From assembly GCA_024123915.1 (NCBI GenBank), contig CP099650.1, forward strand, positions 3,286,001-3,350,000: DNA of 64,000 nucleotides. Direction: 5' to 3'. Both the position numbers and the translations under genes were made by a program. Every line of letters starts with the position of its first letter. The first letter of the stretch is position 1. Under the pieces are notes generated by a model that was given only the letters and a program-made list of their open reading frames with translations, did no database searches and was not told the origin of the DNA. Positions 55,791 to 63,921 of this stretch are shown here, piece after piece. This DNA is from Oxalobacteraceae bacterium OTU3CAMAD1. Its GTDB lineage: Bacteria > Pseudomonadota > Gammaproteobacteria > Burkholderiales > Burkholderiaceae_D.

Positions 55791-56624
55791 ATGTCATTTC
55801 CCGTTCTGCAAAAATACCTGGCGCGTTTATCCGACGCGACCGGCGCCGCCACCAGCATCTGGCTCGATCACGAGGGCAAGGCGCAGGGACGGTTTTTCAA
55901 TTGCACCATGAGCAGCGCCTTTCAGCCGGTCCGTCAGCTCGAGAACGGCGCCATCCACGCCTACGAGGGGCTGGCGCGCAGCGTGTCGGCGCAGGACATG
56001 GGATTGTCGCTGTGGAAGCTGCTCGACCACGCGGCCAGCGACGACGAGTCGATCGAGCTCGACCGTTTGTGCCGCATGCTGCATTCGATAAATTTCTTCC
56101 GCCAGGCCGACACGGCGCCCAACGCCGACGCCGATCTGTACCTGAACGTGCACGACCGCTTGCTCAGCGCCGTCAGCAGCAACCACGGCCACGCGTTCCG
56201 GCGCATCCTCGATGCGCTGGAGCTGCCGCTGTCGCGCATCGTGCTGCAACTGCCGGCGGCCACGCCGCAGCAGGGCTGGCTGTTGAACTACGTGTCGGAC
56301 AACTACCGGCGCAACGGTTTCCGTTTCGCCGTCAATGTGGCCGGCGCCCAGGACGGGCTGCAGGTGCTGGACCGTCTGCGTCCCGACGTGTTCAAGCTCG
56401 ACGCGCGCGAGCTGCACGACACCGAGAACCTGCTCACCTTGCTACGGCGCTCGGCCGAGGCCAATGTGTCGGTGCTGTTCAAACGCGTGGAAACGCCGCA
56501 GACGCTGACGGTGCTGCGACAGTTGGGCGACGCCGCCGGCGTGCCGCTGCTGGCGCAAGGCTATCTGCTCGATGAGCCGCGCGCGGCCTTGCTCCAACCG
56601 GAGCCGGTGGCCGCGGCCGCGTAA
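55791..56624 (+). CDS. Stand-alone EAL-like protein, catalytic motifs altered
   Basis: A 277-residue EAL-fold protein. The EAL signature is EGL (HAYEGLARS), the second metal site is FKLDARE, and AxxVE-type glutamates are missing (SVLFKRVETPQTL remains). There is no second domain. The substitutions argue against phosphodiesterase activity; degenerate EAL proteins often act as c-di-GMP receptors or protein-binding partners. I place the start at the ATG at 55791 (GAGG upstream). It is divergent from the amidotransferase gene. Confidence 0.78.
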   Translation: MSFPVLQKYLARLSDATGAATSIWLDHEGKAQGRFFNCTMSSAFQPVRQLENGAIHAYEGLARSVSAQDMGLSLWKLLDHAASDDESIELDRLCRMLHSINFFRQADTAPNADADLYLNVHDRLLSAVSSNHGHAFRRILDALELPLSRIVLQLPAATPQQGWLLNYVSDNYRRNGFRFAVNVAGAQDGLQVLDRLRPDVFKLDARELHDTENLLTLLRRSAEANVSVLFKRVETPQTLTVLRQLGDAAGVPLLAQGYLLDEPRAALLQPEPVAAAA

Positions 56625-56782
56625 CAGCGGCGCCGGCTTTCGATACGTTTATCCTGTGTCGTCTTGGGCCATGACTCATATTTAATACCGATGCCGCCCG
56701 GCCGCCGATAGCGAGTTTGCATTTGCGGTTTCCCGCATGGCTGCTTAAATATAGAGCTCGGACTATAAATAAAGGAGTCATC

Positions 56783-57262
56783 ATGAAACGGATGAACGTG
56801 GTCAAGGTGGTGATTGGGGCGGCGGTATTGACGGTGGCGTCGTCGGTGCAGGCACAGCCGCAAATCGAGCCATCGCAGCCTGCACCGCAGTCGGTCCCGG
56901 TCCCATACAAGGCAACGCAAGCCGACGACCGGTTGCGCATCGAGCTGCCGGAGCGCTATCGCAAGATGTGGCCGCAGGACTACGACGACTACCGGGGCGG
57001 CTATGTGCTGTCCAACGGCCAGACCTTGTCGATCGCGCCCAGGGGGCTGCATATGTATGCCCGCATCGATAACGGCCAGTGGCACAAGCTCGTCGCGGCC
57101 GCGCCGAACGCCTTCGTGGCGCTGGACCGGCAGTTGAAGATGGAAATCAACCTGCTGGACGACGAAAAGGTCAGCGGCTGGGTGACCATGGTCGTGCCAC
57201 AGCAGACCTTGGCGAATGGCGTGGTCTTGCCGGAAAGGGCGGTGCGGCTGGCGGTGCGCTAG
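56783..57262 (+). CDS. Hypothetical exported protein, 159 aa
   Basis: Starts at an ATG with AAAGGAGTCATC upstream. A Sec signal peptide covers residues 1-25 (cleaved near VQA/QP), followed by a Pro/Gln linker (IEPSQPAPQSVPVPYKATQA) and a compact domain from about residue 50 with an RLRIELPERYRKMWPQDYDD motif. It is probably periplasmic or surface-exposed. I do not recognise the family. It is separated from the DUF882 gene by 88 bp on the same strand. Confidence 0.7.
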   Translation: MKRMNVVKVVIGAAVLTVASSVQAQPQIEPSQPAPQSVPVPYKATQADDRLRIELPERYRKMWPQDYDDYRGGYVLSNGQTLSIAPRGLHMYARIDNGQWHKLVAAAPNAFVALDRQLKMEINLLDDEKVSGWVTMVVPQQTLANGVVLPERAVRLAVR

Positions 57263-57350
57263 CCCGTAGAGCTTACGCGGCGGTGCTGCCGTGTTTTTCA
57301 TTTCCCCCTGCTTACGCTATAGTATCCCTATCGAGTTTTACGGAATAGCT

Positions 57351-58124
57351 ATGGCATCGCGCAGAGAGTTTTTACAGCAGGGCTTGGGGTTGACGGCGGC
57401 AGGGGTTTTATCCGTACCGTTGATAGGGTGTGCATCGGACAGCGCCGCGCGCAAAGCCAGTACCAGCGCGGCCGCCAAGCCGCCTGCGGCGCGCGTGGCG
57501 GCCCCTGCCGTCATCACGCAGGCGCGGCCGGCGGCCAGCATGCCGTCGGCGTCGTCGCAGTCGGCGCCGTCCGGCCTGGGGTCGGGGTCGGGGGAGATCG
57601 AGCCGCCGCCCGACATCTTCGACGCCCAGTTGCTGGACATGGAATTCTGGCTCAAGCCGCGCACCATCGAGGTGTTCCGTCCCGCCAGCAACGAGCGCGC
57701 CAAGCTGCTGTACTGGCGCGACGGCGAGATCATCGAGTCCGCCTACCAGGACTTGTGCCACCTGCTGCGCGACGTCAACGGCAAGGAAACCGCCCGCATC
57801 GATCCCAAATTGTTCGAAACGCTATGGGGCACCCAGGCGTTCGTGCAGCGCTACGGCATCGACACGCCGCTGGAGATACTGTCGGGCTACCGCACGTCGG
57901 CCTCGAACAACAAGCTGCGCGAGGCCGGCGTGCCCGCCGCGCGCCAGTCGCTGCACATCGAAGGCCGTGCCGCCGACATCCGCATCGCCAACCTGAATGC
58001 CGAAGTGCTCGGCGGCCTCGTCAAGAGCTTCCGCCAGGGCGGCGTCGGCTTCTATTACCGCGCCGGTCCGCGCGGCGGCTGGATCCACGCCGATACCGGT
58101 CTCAAGCGCACCTGGAAGGGCTGA
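57351..58124 (+). CDS. DUF882 / peptidase M15-like envelope protein with Tat-type signal
   Basis: A 257-residue protein. The N terminus has a twin-arginine motif (SRREFLQQG) and also a lipobox-like LIGC with C27, which suggests a Tat-exported lipoprotein. After an Ala/Pro linker (about 30-75), the catalytic domain is M15-type: H in SLHIEGRAADIRI and W-x-H in GGWIHADTG are the metal ligands typical of the DUF882/YcbK peptidoglycan endopeptidases or carboxypeptidases. Expected activity: cleavage of peptidoglycan peptides. The start is at the ATG, where the signal begins. Confidence 0.87.
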   Translation: MASRREFLQQGLGLTAAGVLSVPLIGCASDSAARKASTSAAAKPPAARVAAPAVITQARPAASMPSASSQSAPSGLGSGSGEIEPPPDIFDAQLLDMEFWLKPRTIEVFRPASNERAKLLYWRDGEIIESAYQDLCHLLRDVNGKETARIDPKLFETLWGTQAFVQRYGIDTPLEILSGYRTSASNNKLREAGVPAARQSLHIEGRAADIRIANLNAEVLGGLVKSFRQGGVGFYYRAGPRGGWIHADTGLKRTWKG

Positions 58125-58157
58125 CCCTGGCCGCCATCGGCGGCGTCTACTCGTAAT

Positions 58158-58376
58158 CTATTCGTAGTAATAGGAGTGGTAGGCGGTGGGCTTCAGGTTG
58201 GCCTGCCGCTCGCGGTCGATCGCGCGCGGGTCGACCGGCCGCTCCCACCAGATACGCCAGCCGAGTTCCTGGTCGCGCTTGACTTCGGGATGCTCGTCCA
58301 TGAACTGGTTGAGAAACTGGCCGAAGTCAGAGACATATTCCCTGCGGCGGGGGGCGAATAAAGATTTGAATTTCAT
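58158..58376 (-). CDS. DUF3460 family protein
   Basis: A 72-residue protein of the DUF3460 family (YVSDFGQFLNQFMDEHPEVK, then WRIWWERPVDP), found chiefly in betaproteobacteria; its function is unknown. A very strong ribosome binding site (AGGAGG) precedes the ATG. It is convergent with the DUF882 gene and divergent from the next gene. The tail is rich in tyrosine (HSYYYE). Confidence 0.88.
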   Translation of the reverse strand: MKFKSLFAPRRREYVSDFGQFLNQFMDEHPEVKRDQELGWRIWWERPVDPRAIDRERQANLKPTAYHSYYYE

Positions 58377-58424
58377 CGTCTATTCCTCCTATCGAGTAAA
58401 CTGGCGGCTTGGCCAGACTATGGG

Positions 58425-58841
58425 ATGAGTATGCAAGATAAGAACGAGCCGCCGCGTTTCAAGCCGGTGCCGTGGCAGGGGCTGGAGAGCCCGGCCGATG
58501 TCGAACTGTGGATCGAGGAGCATAACCTCAGCCTGCAGCAACATATTGGCAAGAATGAAACCGGTTACGGCGTCTGCTTCACCTTGGCCGAGGGCGGCGA
58601 GATCTACATGCAGACCACGCAGGACGGCGCGCTGATATTGGATGTTACGCCGGAAGCGCAATGGGTGGCGCCACTGATCATGGCGGCGGCGCGCACCGAC
58701 GAGGCGCCGCCGGGCTCGCTGTGGGTGCTGCCCGACGATAAGCTGGTACAGTTGATGATCGGGCTGAGCGGGCTGATCGCCACCTCGATGCTGGTCGTGG
58801 GCCATAACTTCGGCCTGCGCCGCCGTATGGGCGCCTGGTAG
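58425..58841 (+). CDS. Hypothetical protein with C-terminal membrane segment
   Basis: A 138-residue protein I do not recognise. The N-terminal 100 residues are polar, with an ELWIEEHNLSLQQHIGKNE helix; the last 30 residues include one hydrophobic segment (LMIGLSGLIATSMLVVGHN) that looks like a membrane anchor, ending in an RRRMGAW tail. The start is an ATG with a second in-frame ATG two codons later; neither has a clear ribosome site. It is followed by the amino-acid-binding protein gene on the same strand. Confidence 0.6.
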   Translation: MSMQDKNEPPRFKPVPWQGLESPADVELWIEEHNLSLQQHIGKNETGYGVCFTLAEGGEIYMQTTQDGALILDVTPEAQWVAPLIMAAARTDEAPPGSLWVLPDDKLVQLMIGLSGLIATSMLVVGHNFGLRRRMGAW

Positions 58842-58864
58842 CGCCCGCCACTATGAGGAATTCC

Positions 58865-59695
58865 ATGCAGACACAGTTCAGTTTTGTTTCCGCCATCAAA
58901 CCCGCACGCCGTCCTGCGCTGCGGGTCCTGGCCGTGACCCTGTTGGCGGCGGCATGGCTGCCCGCGGCGGCGTCGGCGGCGGACTTGCTGGCCACCGTCA
59001 AGGCGCGCGGCACGCTGAAGGTGGCGCTGGAGGGCACGTATCCGCCGTTCAACTACAAGGACCAGAAGACGGGCCAGCTGGCCGGCTACGACGTCGATGT
59101 CGCGCGCCTGCTGGCGGCGAAGCTGGGCGTGAAGGTGGAGTTCGTCAGCAGCGAATGGGCCAGCATCCTGGCCGGGCTGTCGGCCAATAAGTACGACGTC
59201 ATCATTTCGCAGGTCGGCATCAATCCCAAGCGCGAGCAGGCGTTCGATTTTTCCACTCCGTATATCTACTCGATGCCGCAGCTGATCGTGCGCAAGGACG
59301 AGAAGGCCGTCTACACGTCGCTGGCCGACCTGAAGGGCAAGAAACTGGGCGTGGGGCAGGGCAGCGTCTACGAGCAGCAAGCCAAGGCGGTGCCCGGCAT
59401 CGATGTGCGCAGCTACGCGGCCGCGCCCGACACCATGTCGGACCTGGCCAGCGGCCGGCTCGACGCCGCGCTCAACGACAGCCTGATGTCGGCCTATCTG
59501 CTGAAAATCTCCAAGTTGCCGATCAAGGCCGGCGCCCGGGTCGGCGCGGTCGAGCGCATGGGGATTCCTTTCCACAAGGGTAATCCCGAATTCAAGGCCG
59601 CGCTCAACAAGGCGCTGGCCGACGTGGCCGCCGACGGCAGCCTGAAGGCGATTTCGATCAAATGGTTCGGCACTGACGTCAGCAAGGCGCCCTGA
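58865..59695 (+). CDS. Amino-acid ABC transporter substrate-binding protein
   Basis: A 276-residue periplasmic binding protein, family SBP_bac_3 (cystine/polar amino acid type). Signal peptide about 1-38 (SASA/AD); the mature part begins KARGTLKVALEGTYPPFNYK, followed by GQLAGYDVDVARLLAAKLG and ISQVGINPKREQAFDFSTPY, all standard. The GAGGA ribosome site places the start at the second ATG (58865). The permease gene begins three bases after its stop, so they form an operon. Ligand unknown: cystine, glutamate/aspartate or histidine type are all possible. Confidence 0.92.
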   Translation: MQTQFSFVSAIKPARRPALRVLAVTLLAAAWLPAAASAADLLATVKARGTLKVALEGTYPPFNYKDQKTGQLAGYDVDVARLLAAKLGVKVEFVSSEWASILAGLSANKYDVIISQVGINPKREQAFDFSTPYIYSMPQLIVRKDEKAVYTSLADLKGKKLGVGQGSVYEQQAKAVPGIDVRSYAAAPDTMSDLASGRLDAALNDSLMSAYLLKISKLPIKAGARVGAVERMGIPFHKGNPEFKAALNKALADVAADGSLKAISIKWFGTDVSKAP

Positions 59696-59697
59696 GC

Positions 59698-60372
59698 ATG
59701 GATTGGCAGGGCGTGCTGGAGCTGCGGGCGCTGCTGACGGAGGCGGCGCCGGTCATGCTGCGCGGCGCCGGCTACACGGTGATCTTCGCGCTGGCCTCGA
59801 TGCTGGGCGGGCTGCTGATCGGCTTTCCGGTGGCGGTGCTGCGCATCCTGCCGTACCGGCTGCTGCGCTGGCCGGCCACCGTGTATGTCAGCCTGTTCCG
59901 GGGCACGCCGCTGCTGGTGCAAATGTTCGTCATCTATTACGGCCTGCCCAGCGTCGGCATCGAGTTCACGCCGGTGACGGCCGGCATCCTGGCGCTGAGC
60001 CTGAACGCGGGCGCCTTCCTGTCCGAAAGCCTGCGCGGCGCCATCGGCGCGGTCAGCCAGGGGCAGTGGTCGGCCAGCTACAGCCTCGGGCTCGGTTACT
60101 GGAGCACCCTGCGCCACGTGGTGTTGCCGCAGGCGCTGAGGATCGCCGTGCCGGCGATGAGCAACACCCTGATCAGCCTGATCAAGGACACCTCGCTGGT
60201 GTCGGTCATCACCATGACCGAGCTGATGCTCTCTACCAAGGAGGTGATCGCCACGACGTTCCGGCCGTTGCCGCTGTACCTGGCCGCCGCGCTGATCTAC
60301 TGGGCGCTCAGCCTGCTGTTTGAGGCGCTGCAACGACGCGCCGAACAACGTTTGAACCGTGCACATCGCTAA
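59698..60372 (+). CDS. Amino-acid ABC transporter permease
   Basis: A 224-residue inner-membrane permease of the HisM/GlnP type with five predicted helices. The coupling motif for the ATPase is intact (LPQALRIAVPAMSNTLISLIK) and the early stretch FRGTPLLVQMFVIYYGLPS is typical. It partners the binding protein directly upstream. No ATP-binding subunit gene follows; the downstream gene is a GGDEF-EAL protein past a stable hairpin, so the ATPase must be elsewhere or shared with another transporter. Confidence 0.93.
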   Translation: MDWQGVLELRALLTEAAPVMLRGAGYTVIFALASMLGGLLIGFPVAVLRILPYRLLRWPATVYVSLFRGTPLLVQMFVIYYGLPSVGIEFTPVTAGILALSLNAGAFLSESLRGAIGAVSQGQWSASYSLGLGYWSTLRHVVLPQALRIAVPAMSNTLISLIKDTSLVSVITMTELMLSTKEVIATTFRPLPLYLAAALIYWALSLLFEALQRRAEQRLNRAHR

Positions 60373-60423
60373 CTCCCCGTGTTTTCTCGACATCGCCACG
60401 CGTAAATGCTAGTCTAGTTCCGT

Positions 60424-60489
60424 ACTCCGGGGTCAGGTCCTCCATTGATGCACGAGCCCGTGTAGCAATGGAGGGCCTGACCCCGGAGT
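60424..60489. repeat. Long hairpin repeat with 24-bp arms
   Basis: Arms ACTCCGGGGTCAGGTCCTCC... (60424-60447) and its complement (60466-60489) differ at one position and enclose an 18-base loop. This GGGGTCAGG element resembles REP-type palindromes mobilised by Y1-type transposases, but is a different family from the GGCGGATTA elements. It also separates the permease gene from the GGDEF-EAL gene. Confidence 0.85.
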
Positions 60490-60511
60490 TGGGGTTACGC
60501 AAAGGGAGGGT

Positions 60512-62743
60512 ATGGAGAAGCGAACGTCCAGTACCGAGGCGCCGGCGCGCAGGCAGCCGATTTCCGAGGAGCGTCTCGGCGGGCTGGCCGGGCTGGCTGT
60601 CGTCGCCGAGGCCGCCTCTCTGGCGCCCTACGAGGCGATGATGGCCACCATCGGCGAGTCCACCGTTCCCGCCGCCGACTTCGCCGAGACCGGCAAGGCC
60701 GTCGCCGAGACATCCTATTTCAACGATATCTATCTGCTGGCGCCGGTCGGCTATTTCGTGCTCGGCTTCGATACCGCCATCCTGCAGATGAACGTGGTCG
60801 GCGCCGATTTGCTCGGCTTGTCGCGAAGCAATCCCGAGCAGACCTCCTTCCGCCAGTTCGTCGCCCCGCGCTTTCACGAGGATTTCGACCGCTTCGTGCG
60901 GCACGCCCTCAACAGCGTGGAGCCCGAGCAGTGCGACCTGCAGATGGTGCGCGCGCGCAACCAGCAGGGCTTCCCGGTCACCTTGCGCGCCAGCGCCGAC
61001 GCCAGCGGCCAGGCGCTGCGGGTGGTGGTCGAGCTGGCCGAGGGCAAGACCGCCGCGCTCGAACGCAGCGAGGAGCGCTTCCGCCGCATCGTCCATTGCG
61101 CCGAGGAGGGCATCTGGGAAATCGACGCCAGCGCCCGCACCAGTTTCGTCAACCCGAAGATGGCGCAAATGCTCGGCTATTCGATCGAGGAGATGCTCGA
61201 CCAGCCGCTGGTGGCCTTCATGGACGACGAGGGCCGCGCCATCCTCGAGCGCAACATCGCGCGGCGCCAGCGCGGCGTGGCCGAGCGCCACGAGTTCAAG
61301 TTCCTGCGCAAGGACCGCGCCGAGCTGTGGGTGACCCTGGCGACCAACCCGATCTTCGACGGCGACGGCGGCTACCTGGGCGCGCTGGCGCTGGTGAGCG
61401 ACATCACGGCCACCCGCGCCTCGACCGAACTGATCTGGCAGCAGGCCAACTTCGATAGCTTGACCGCCTTGCCCAACCGGCATATGTTCCAGGACCGGCT
61501 GGAGCAGGAGGTCAAGAAGGCGCGCCGCGAGGGCGTGTTGCTGGGGCTGCTGTTCATCGACCTCGACGGTTTCAAGCAGGTCAACGACACCCTGGGCCAC
61601 GACCAGGGCGACGTGTTGCTGGTCGAGGCCGCGCGCCGCATCGGCGCCTGCGTGCGCACCTCCGACACGGTGGCGCGGCTGGGCGGCGACGAGTTCACCG
61701 TGATTCTCACCGGACTGGAGCAGATTAGCGCCATCGAGCGCATCACCCAGACCATCCTGGCGCGGCTGAACCGGCCCTTCACCCTGGGCGTGGCCCATCC
61801 GTCGGTGTCGGCCAGCATCGGCATCTCGGTGTTCCCGGCCGACGCCAACTCGCCCGAGGCCTTGCTGCGCAACGCCGACCAGGCGATGTACGCGGCCAAG
61901 CAGGGCGGGCGCAACCGCTATAGTTATTTCACGCCGGAACTGCAAAAGGCGGCGCAGGCGCGCCAGCAGGTCACCGTCGATTTGCGCTCGGCGCTGTCGG
62001 GCCAGCAGTTCGAGCTGCATTACCAGCCCATCGTTAACCTGCGCAGCGGCCAGATCGAGCGGGCCGAGGCGCTGCTGCGCTGGCGCCATCCGCAGCGCGG
62101 CCTGCTGGCGCCGGCCGAGTTCCTGCCGTTCGCCGAATCGGGCGGGCTGATGATGGAAATCGGCGACTGGGTGTTCCGCCAAGCAGCCAGGCAGGCGCGG
62201 CTATGGCAGGACGAGCTCGGCTCGGGCTTCCAGGTGGGCATCAACCAGTCGACGGCGCAGTTCCGCGGCGACACGGCGCTGTATGTGGGCTGGCTCAACT
62301 ACGCGGCCGAGCTGGGCCTGTCGCCGCGCAGCCTGATCATCGAGATCACCGAGGGCGTGCTGCTCGACGGCGCCGCCCAGGTCGGCGACCGCCTGCGCGA
62401 GCTGCGCGAGATGGGCTTGCAGGTGGCGCTGGACAACTTCGGCACCGGTTACTCGTCGCTGGCCCATCTGAAGCATTTCGGTATCGACCTGCTCAAGCTC
62501 GACCACAGTTTCATCCAGCACCTGGCCAACGACAGCGGCGACCTGGCCATGTGCGAGGCGCTGATCCTGATGGCCCACAAACTGGGGCTGAGGGTGGTGG
62601 CGGAGGGCGTCGAGACGGTGGCGCAGAGCAATCTGCTGGAGCTGGCCGGCTGCGATTTCGCGCAGGGCTATGTTTATGCGCAGCCGATGCCGGCCGAGGC
62701 GTTCAGCACGCTGGCGCGGCAGGGACTGCCGAGGCTGAATTGA
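60512..62743 (+). CDS. PAS-PAS-GGDEF-EAL protein
   Basis: A 743-residue soluble c-di-GMP protein. N-terminal PAS-like sensor domains about 65-185 and 188-310 (FRRIVHCAEEGIWEIDASAR); GGDEF domain about 315-480, with the motif RLGGDEFTVIL at about 389; EAL domain about 490-740 with EALLRWRHP at 518 and EITEG. In the EAL site the usual DDFGTG reads DNFGTG near 639; VVAEGVETVAQ is intact. The diguanylate cyclase motif is complete; phosphodiesterase competence is uncertain because of the D-to-N change. Strong ribosome site AAAGGGAGGGT. Confidence 0.93.
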   Translation: MEKRTSSTEAPARRQPISEERLGGLAGLAVVAEAASLAPYEAMMATIGESTVPAADFAETGKAVAETSYFNDIYLLAPVGYFVLGFDTAILQMNVVGADLLGLSRSNPEQTSFRQFVAPRFHEDFDRFVRHALNSVEPEQCDLQMVRARNQQGFPVTLRASADASGQALRVVVELAEGKTAALERSEERFRRIVHCAEEGIWEIDASARTSFVNPKMAQMLGYSIEEMLDQPLVAFMDDEGRAILERNIARRQRGVAERHEFKFLRKDRAELWVTLATNPIFDGDGGYLGALALVSDITATRASTELIWQQANFDSLTALPNRHMFQDRLEQEVKKARREGVLLGLLFIDLDGFKQVNDTLGHDQGDVLLVEAARRIGACVRTSDTVARLGGDEFTVILTGLEQISAIERITQTILARLNRPFTLGVAHPSVSASIGISVFPADANSPEALLRNADQAMYAAKQGGRNRYSYFTPELQKAAQARQQVTVDLRSALSGQQFELHYQPIVNLRSGQIERAEALLRWRHPQRGLLAPAEFLPFAESGGLMMEIGDWVFRQAARQARLWQDELGSGFQVGINQSTAQFRGDTALYVGWLNYAAELGLSPRSLIIEITEGVLLDGAAQVGDRLRELREMGLQVALDNFGTGYSSLAHLKHFGIDLLKLDHSFIQHLANDSGDLAMCEALILMAHKLGLRVVAEGVETVAQSNLLELAGCDFAQGYVYAQPMPAEAFSTLARQGLPRLN

Positions 62744-62746
62744 TTT

Positions 62747-62837
62747 CGTAGGGCGGATTAGGCGGAACGCCGTAATCGGCCAAGCTCCGTCGGCGACTCA
62801 TGCATGGCGGATTACGCTGCGCTAATCCGCCCTACGT
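62747..62837. repeat. REP-like inverted pair (REPIN-like)
   Basis: A left element (CGTAGGGCGGATTAGGCGG..., 62747-62789) of the extended-loop variant and a right element in the opposite orientation (62804-62837, ATGGCGGATTACGC at left, CCGCCCTACGT at right), 14 bp apart. The right element is the same 34-base form as at 18.8 kb. No gene lies between the GGDEF-EAL and the minus-strand flagellar-region gene here. Confidence 0.85.
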
Positions 62838-62865
62838 GTTTTAGAGGGGATCTGGGGGCGCTGGA

Positions 62866-63903
62866 CTAGCGCAGGCTCAGCAGCGAAACCACGCGTTCGC
62901 GGCTGATGCCCGCCAGCGCCGACGTGATCGACAGCAGCGACTGGTAGCCGGGCTGTTTGGCGGTCGTGACGAAATTCTGCGCGACCTGCTCCATGCCGTC
63001 GGTGGTGTCGGCCGGCACCGCGTTCTTGACCCGCGCGGCGGCCTGGTTGAGCGCCGTTTGCACCGAGGCGATCGAGCGTTCCACCTGCGACAGCGCCTGC
63101 AACACTTGCTGCAAGGTGGTGCGGATCGATTCGACGTCGGCCGTCTGCCAGTTGTCCGGATCGACCACCGGCGCCTGCGCCTCGGCCTTGACGCGGTTGA
63201 GCTGCCCGGTGGGGAAGCGCTGGCCGCCGCCCTGCACGGCGATGGTGTCGCGGAGATTGCCCCACTGCGATTCGGCGACGCTGAATTCCAGCTGGCCGTC
63301 CTCGCCCAGCGTGGTGCGCACGCCGCTTGGCGCCAGCGCGGTGTCGAAGCGCTGGGTGATCTGCTGGTCGGTCAGGCCAGGCTCAAGCACGACCGAACTG
63401 AGGTTTTGCCCGCCCAGCGAAATGGCCAGCACCTCGCGCCCGCCGGGACGCAGGTTGGTCAGGTTCATGCCGCGCACGTTGAAGCGCGTGTTGGTGGCCT
63501 GGTTGCTGAAATTGAGCTGGGAATCCAGGGTGCCGCCGGACGCCTGCGAGCGGTTGCGCCAGCTGTTGCTGAACTGGCGCACGCGCGCCTCCAGGGTGCC
63601 GTCGGCGCGCTGGCGGTTGGCCAGGCGGGCGCTCAGGTCGGCCTTCAGGTTGCGCAGCTGGGCCGCGCTCTGTTCGAGGAAGTCGAGGGCTTGCTGGGCG
63701 CCGGAAATGTCGCCCTGCAGCGGCTGGTCCATATGGGTCAGGCCGCGGCGCAACGGCGCCGCCGAGGTCGGCGTCGGGTTGACCGGGGTGGCCGTGGCCG
63801 CGTTCTCGCCATTCAGCCCGAGCGCGGTGCCGTCCACCGCGCTGGCATTGCCGGCGCCGCCGGGGACAATGACGGTGGGGGTGGGTTGGGGCGAGATTTG
63901 CAT
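62866..63903 (-). CDS. Unrecognised protein, downstream of a probable flgL
   Basis: A 345-residue protein with no signal peptide or membrane helix. The N-terminal 55 residues are Pro/Thr/Ala-rich and probably disordered. Helical segments (LEQSAAQLRNLKADLSARLA, RTTLQQVLQALSQVERSIAS) enclose a central stretch of strand-like character (NTRFNVRGMNLTNLRPGGRE, VLEPGLTDQQITQRFDTALA), a pattern seen in flagellin and hook-associated proteins, but there is no clear flagellin D0/D1 match. It lies 18 bp after a probable flgL stop on the same strand, so a flagellar role (structural, chaperone-like or filament-cap related) is plausible, not proven. Confidence 0.65.
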   Translation of the reverse strand: MQISPQPTPTVIVPGGAGNASAVDGTALGLNGENAATATPVNPTPTSAAPLRRGLTHMDQPLQGDISGAQQALDFLEQSAAQLRNLKADLSARLANRQRADGTLEARVRQFSNSWRNRSQASGGTLDSQLNFSNQATNTRFNVRGMNLTNLRPGGREVLAISLGGQNLSSVVLEPGLTDQQITQRFDTALAPSGVRTTLGEDGQLEFSVAESQWGNLRDTIAVQGGGQRFPTGQLNRVKAEAQAPVVDPDNWQTADVESIRTTLQQVLQALSQVERSIASVQTALNQAAARVKNAVPADTTDGMEQVAQNFVTTAKQPGYQSLLSITSALAGISRERVVSLLSLR

Positions 63904-63921
63904 ACGCTAGGGTAATAACGG

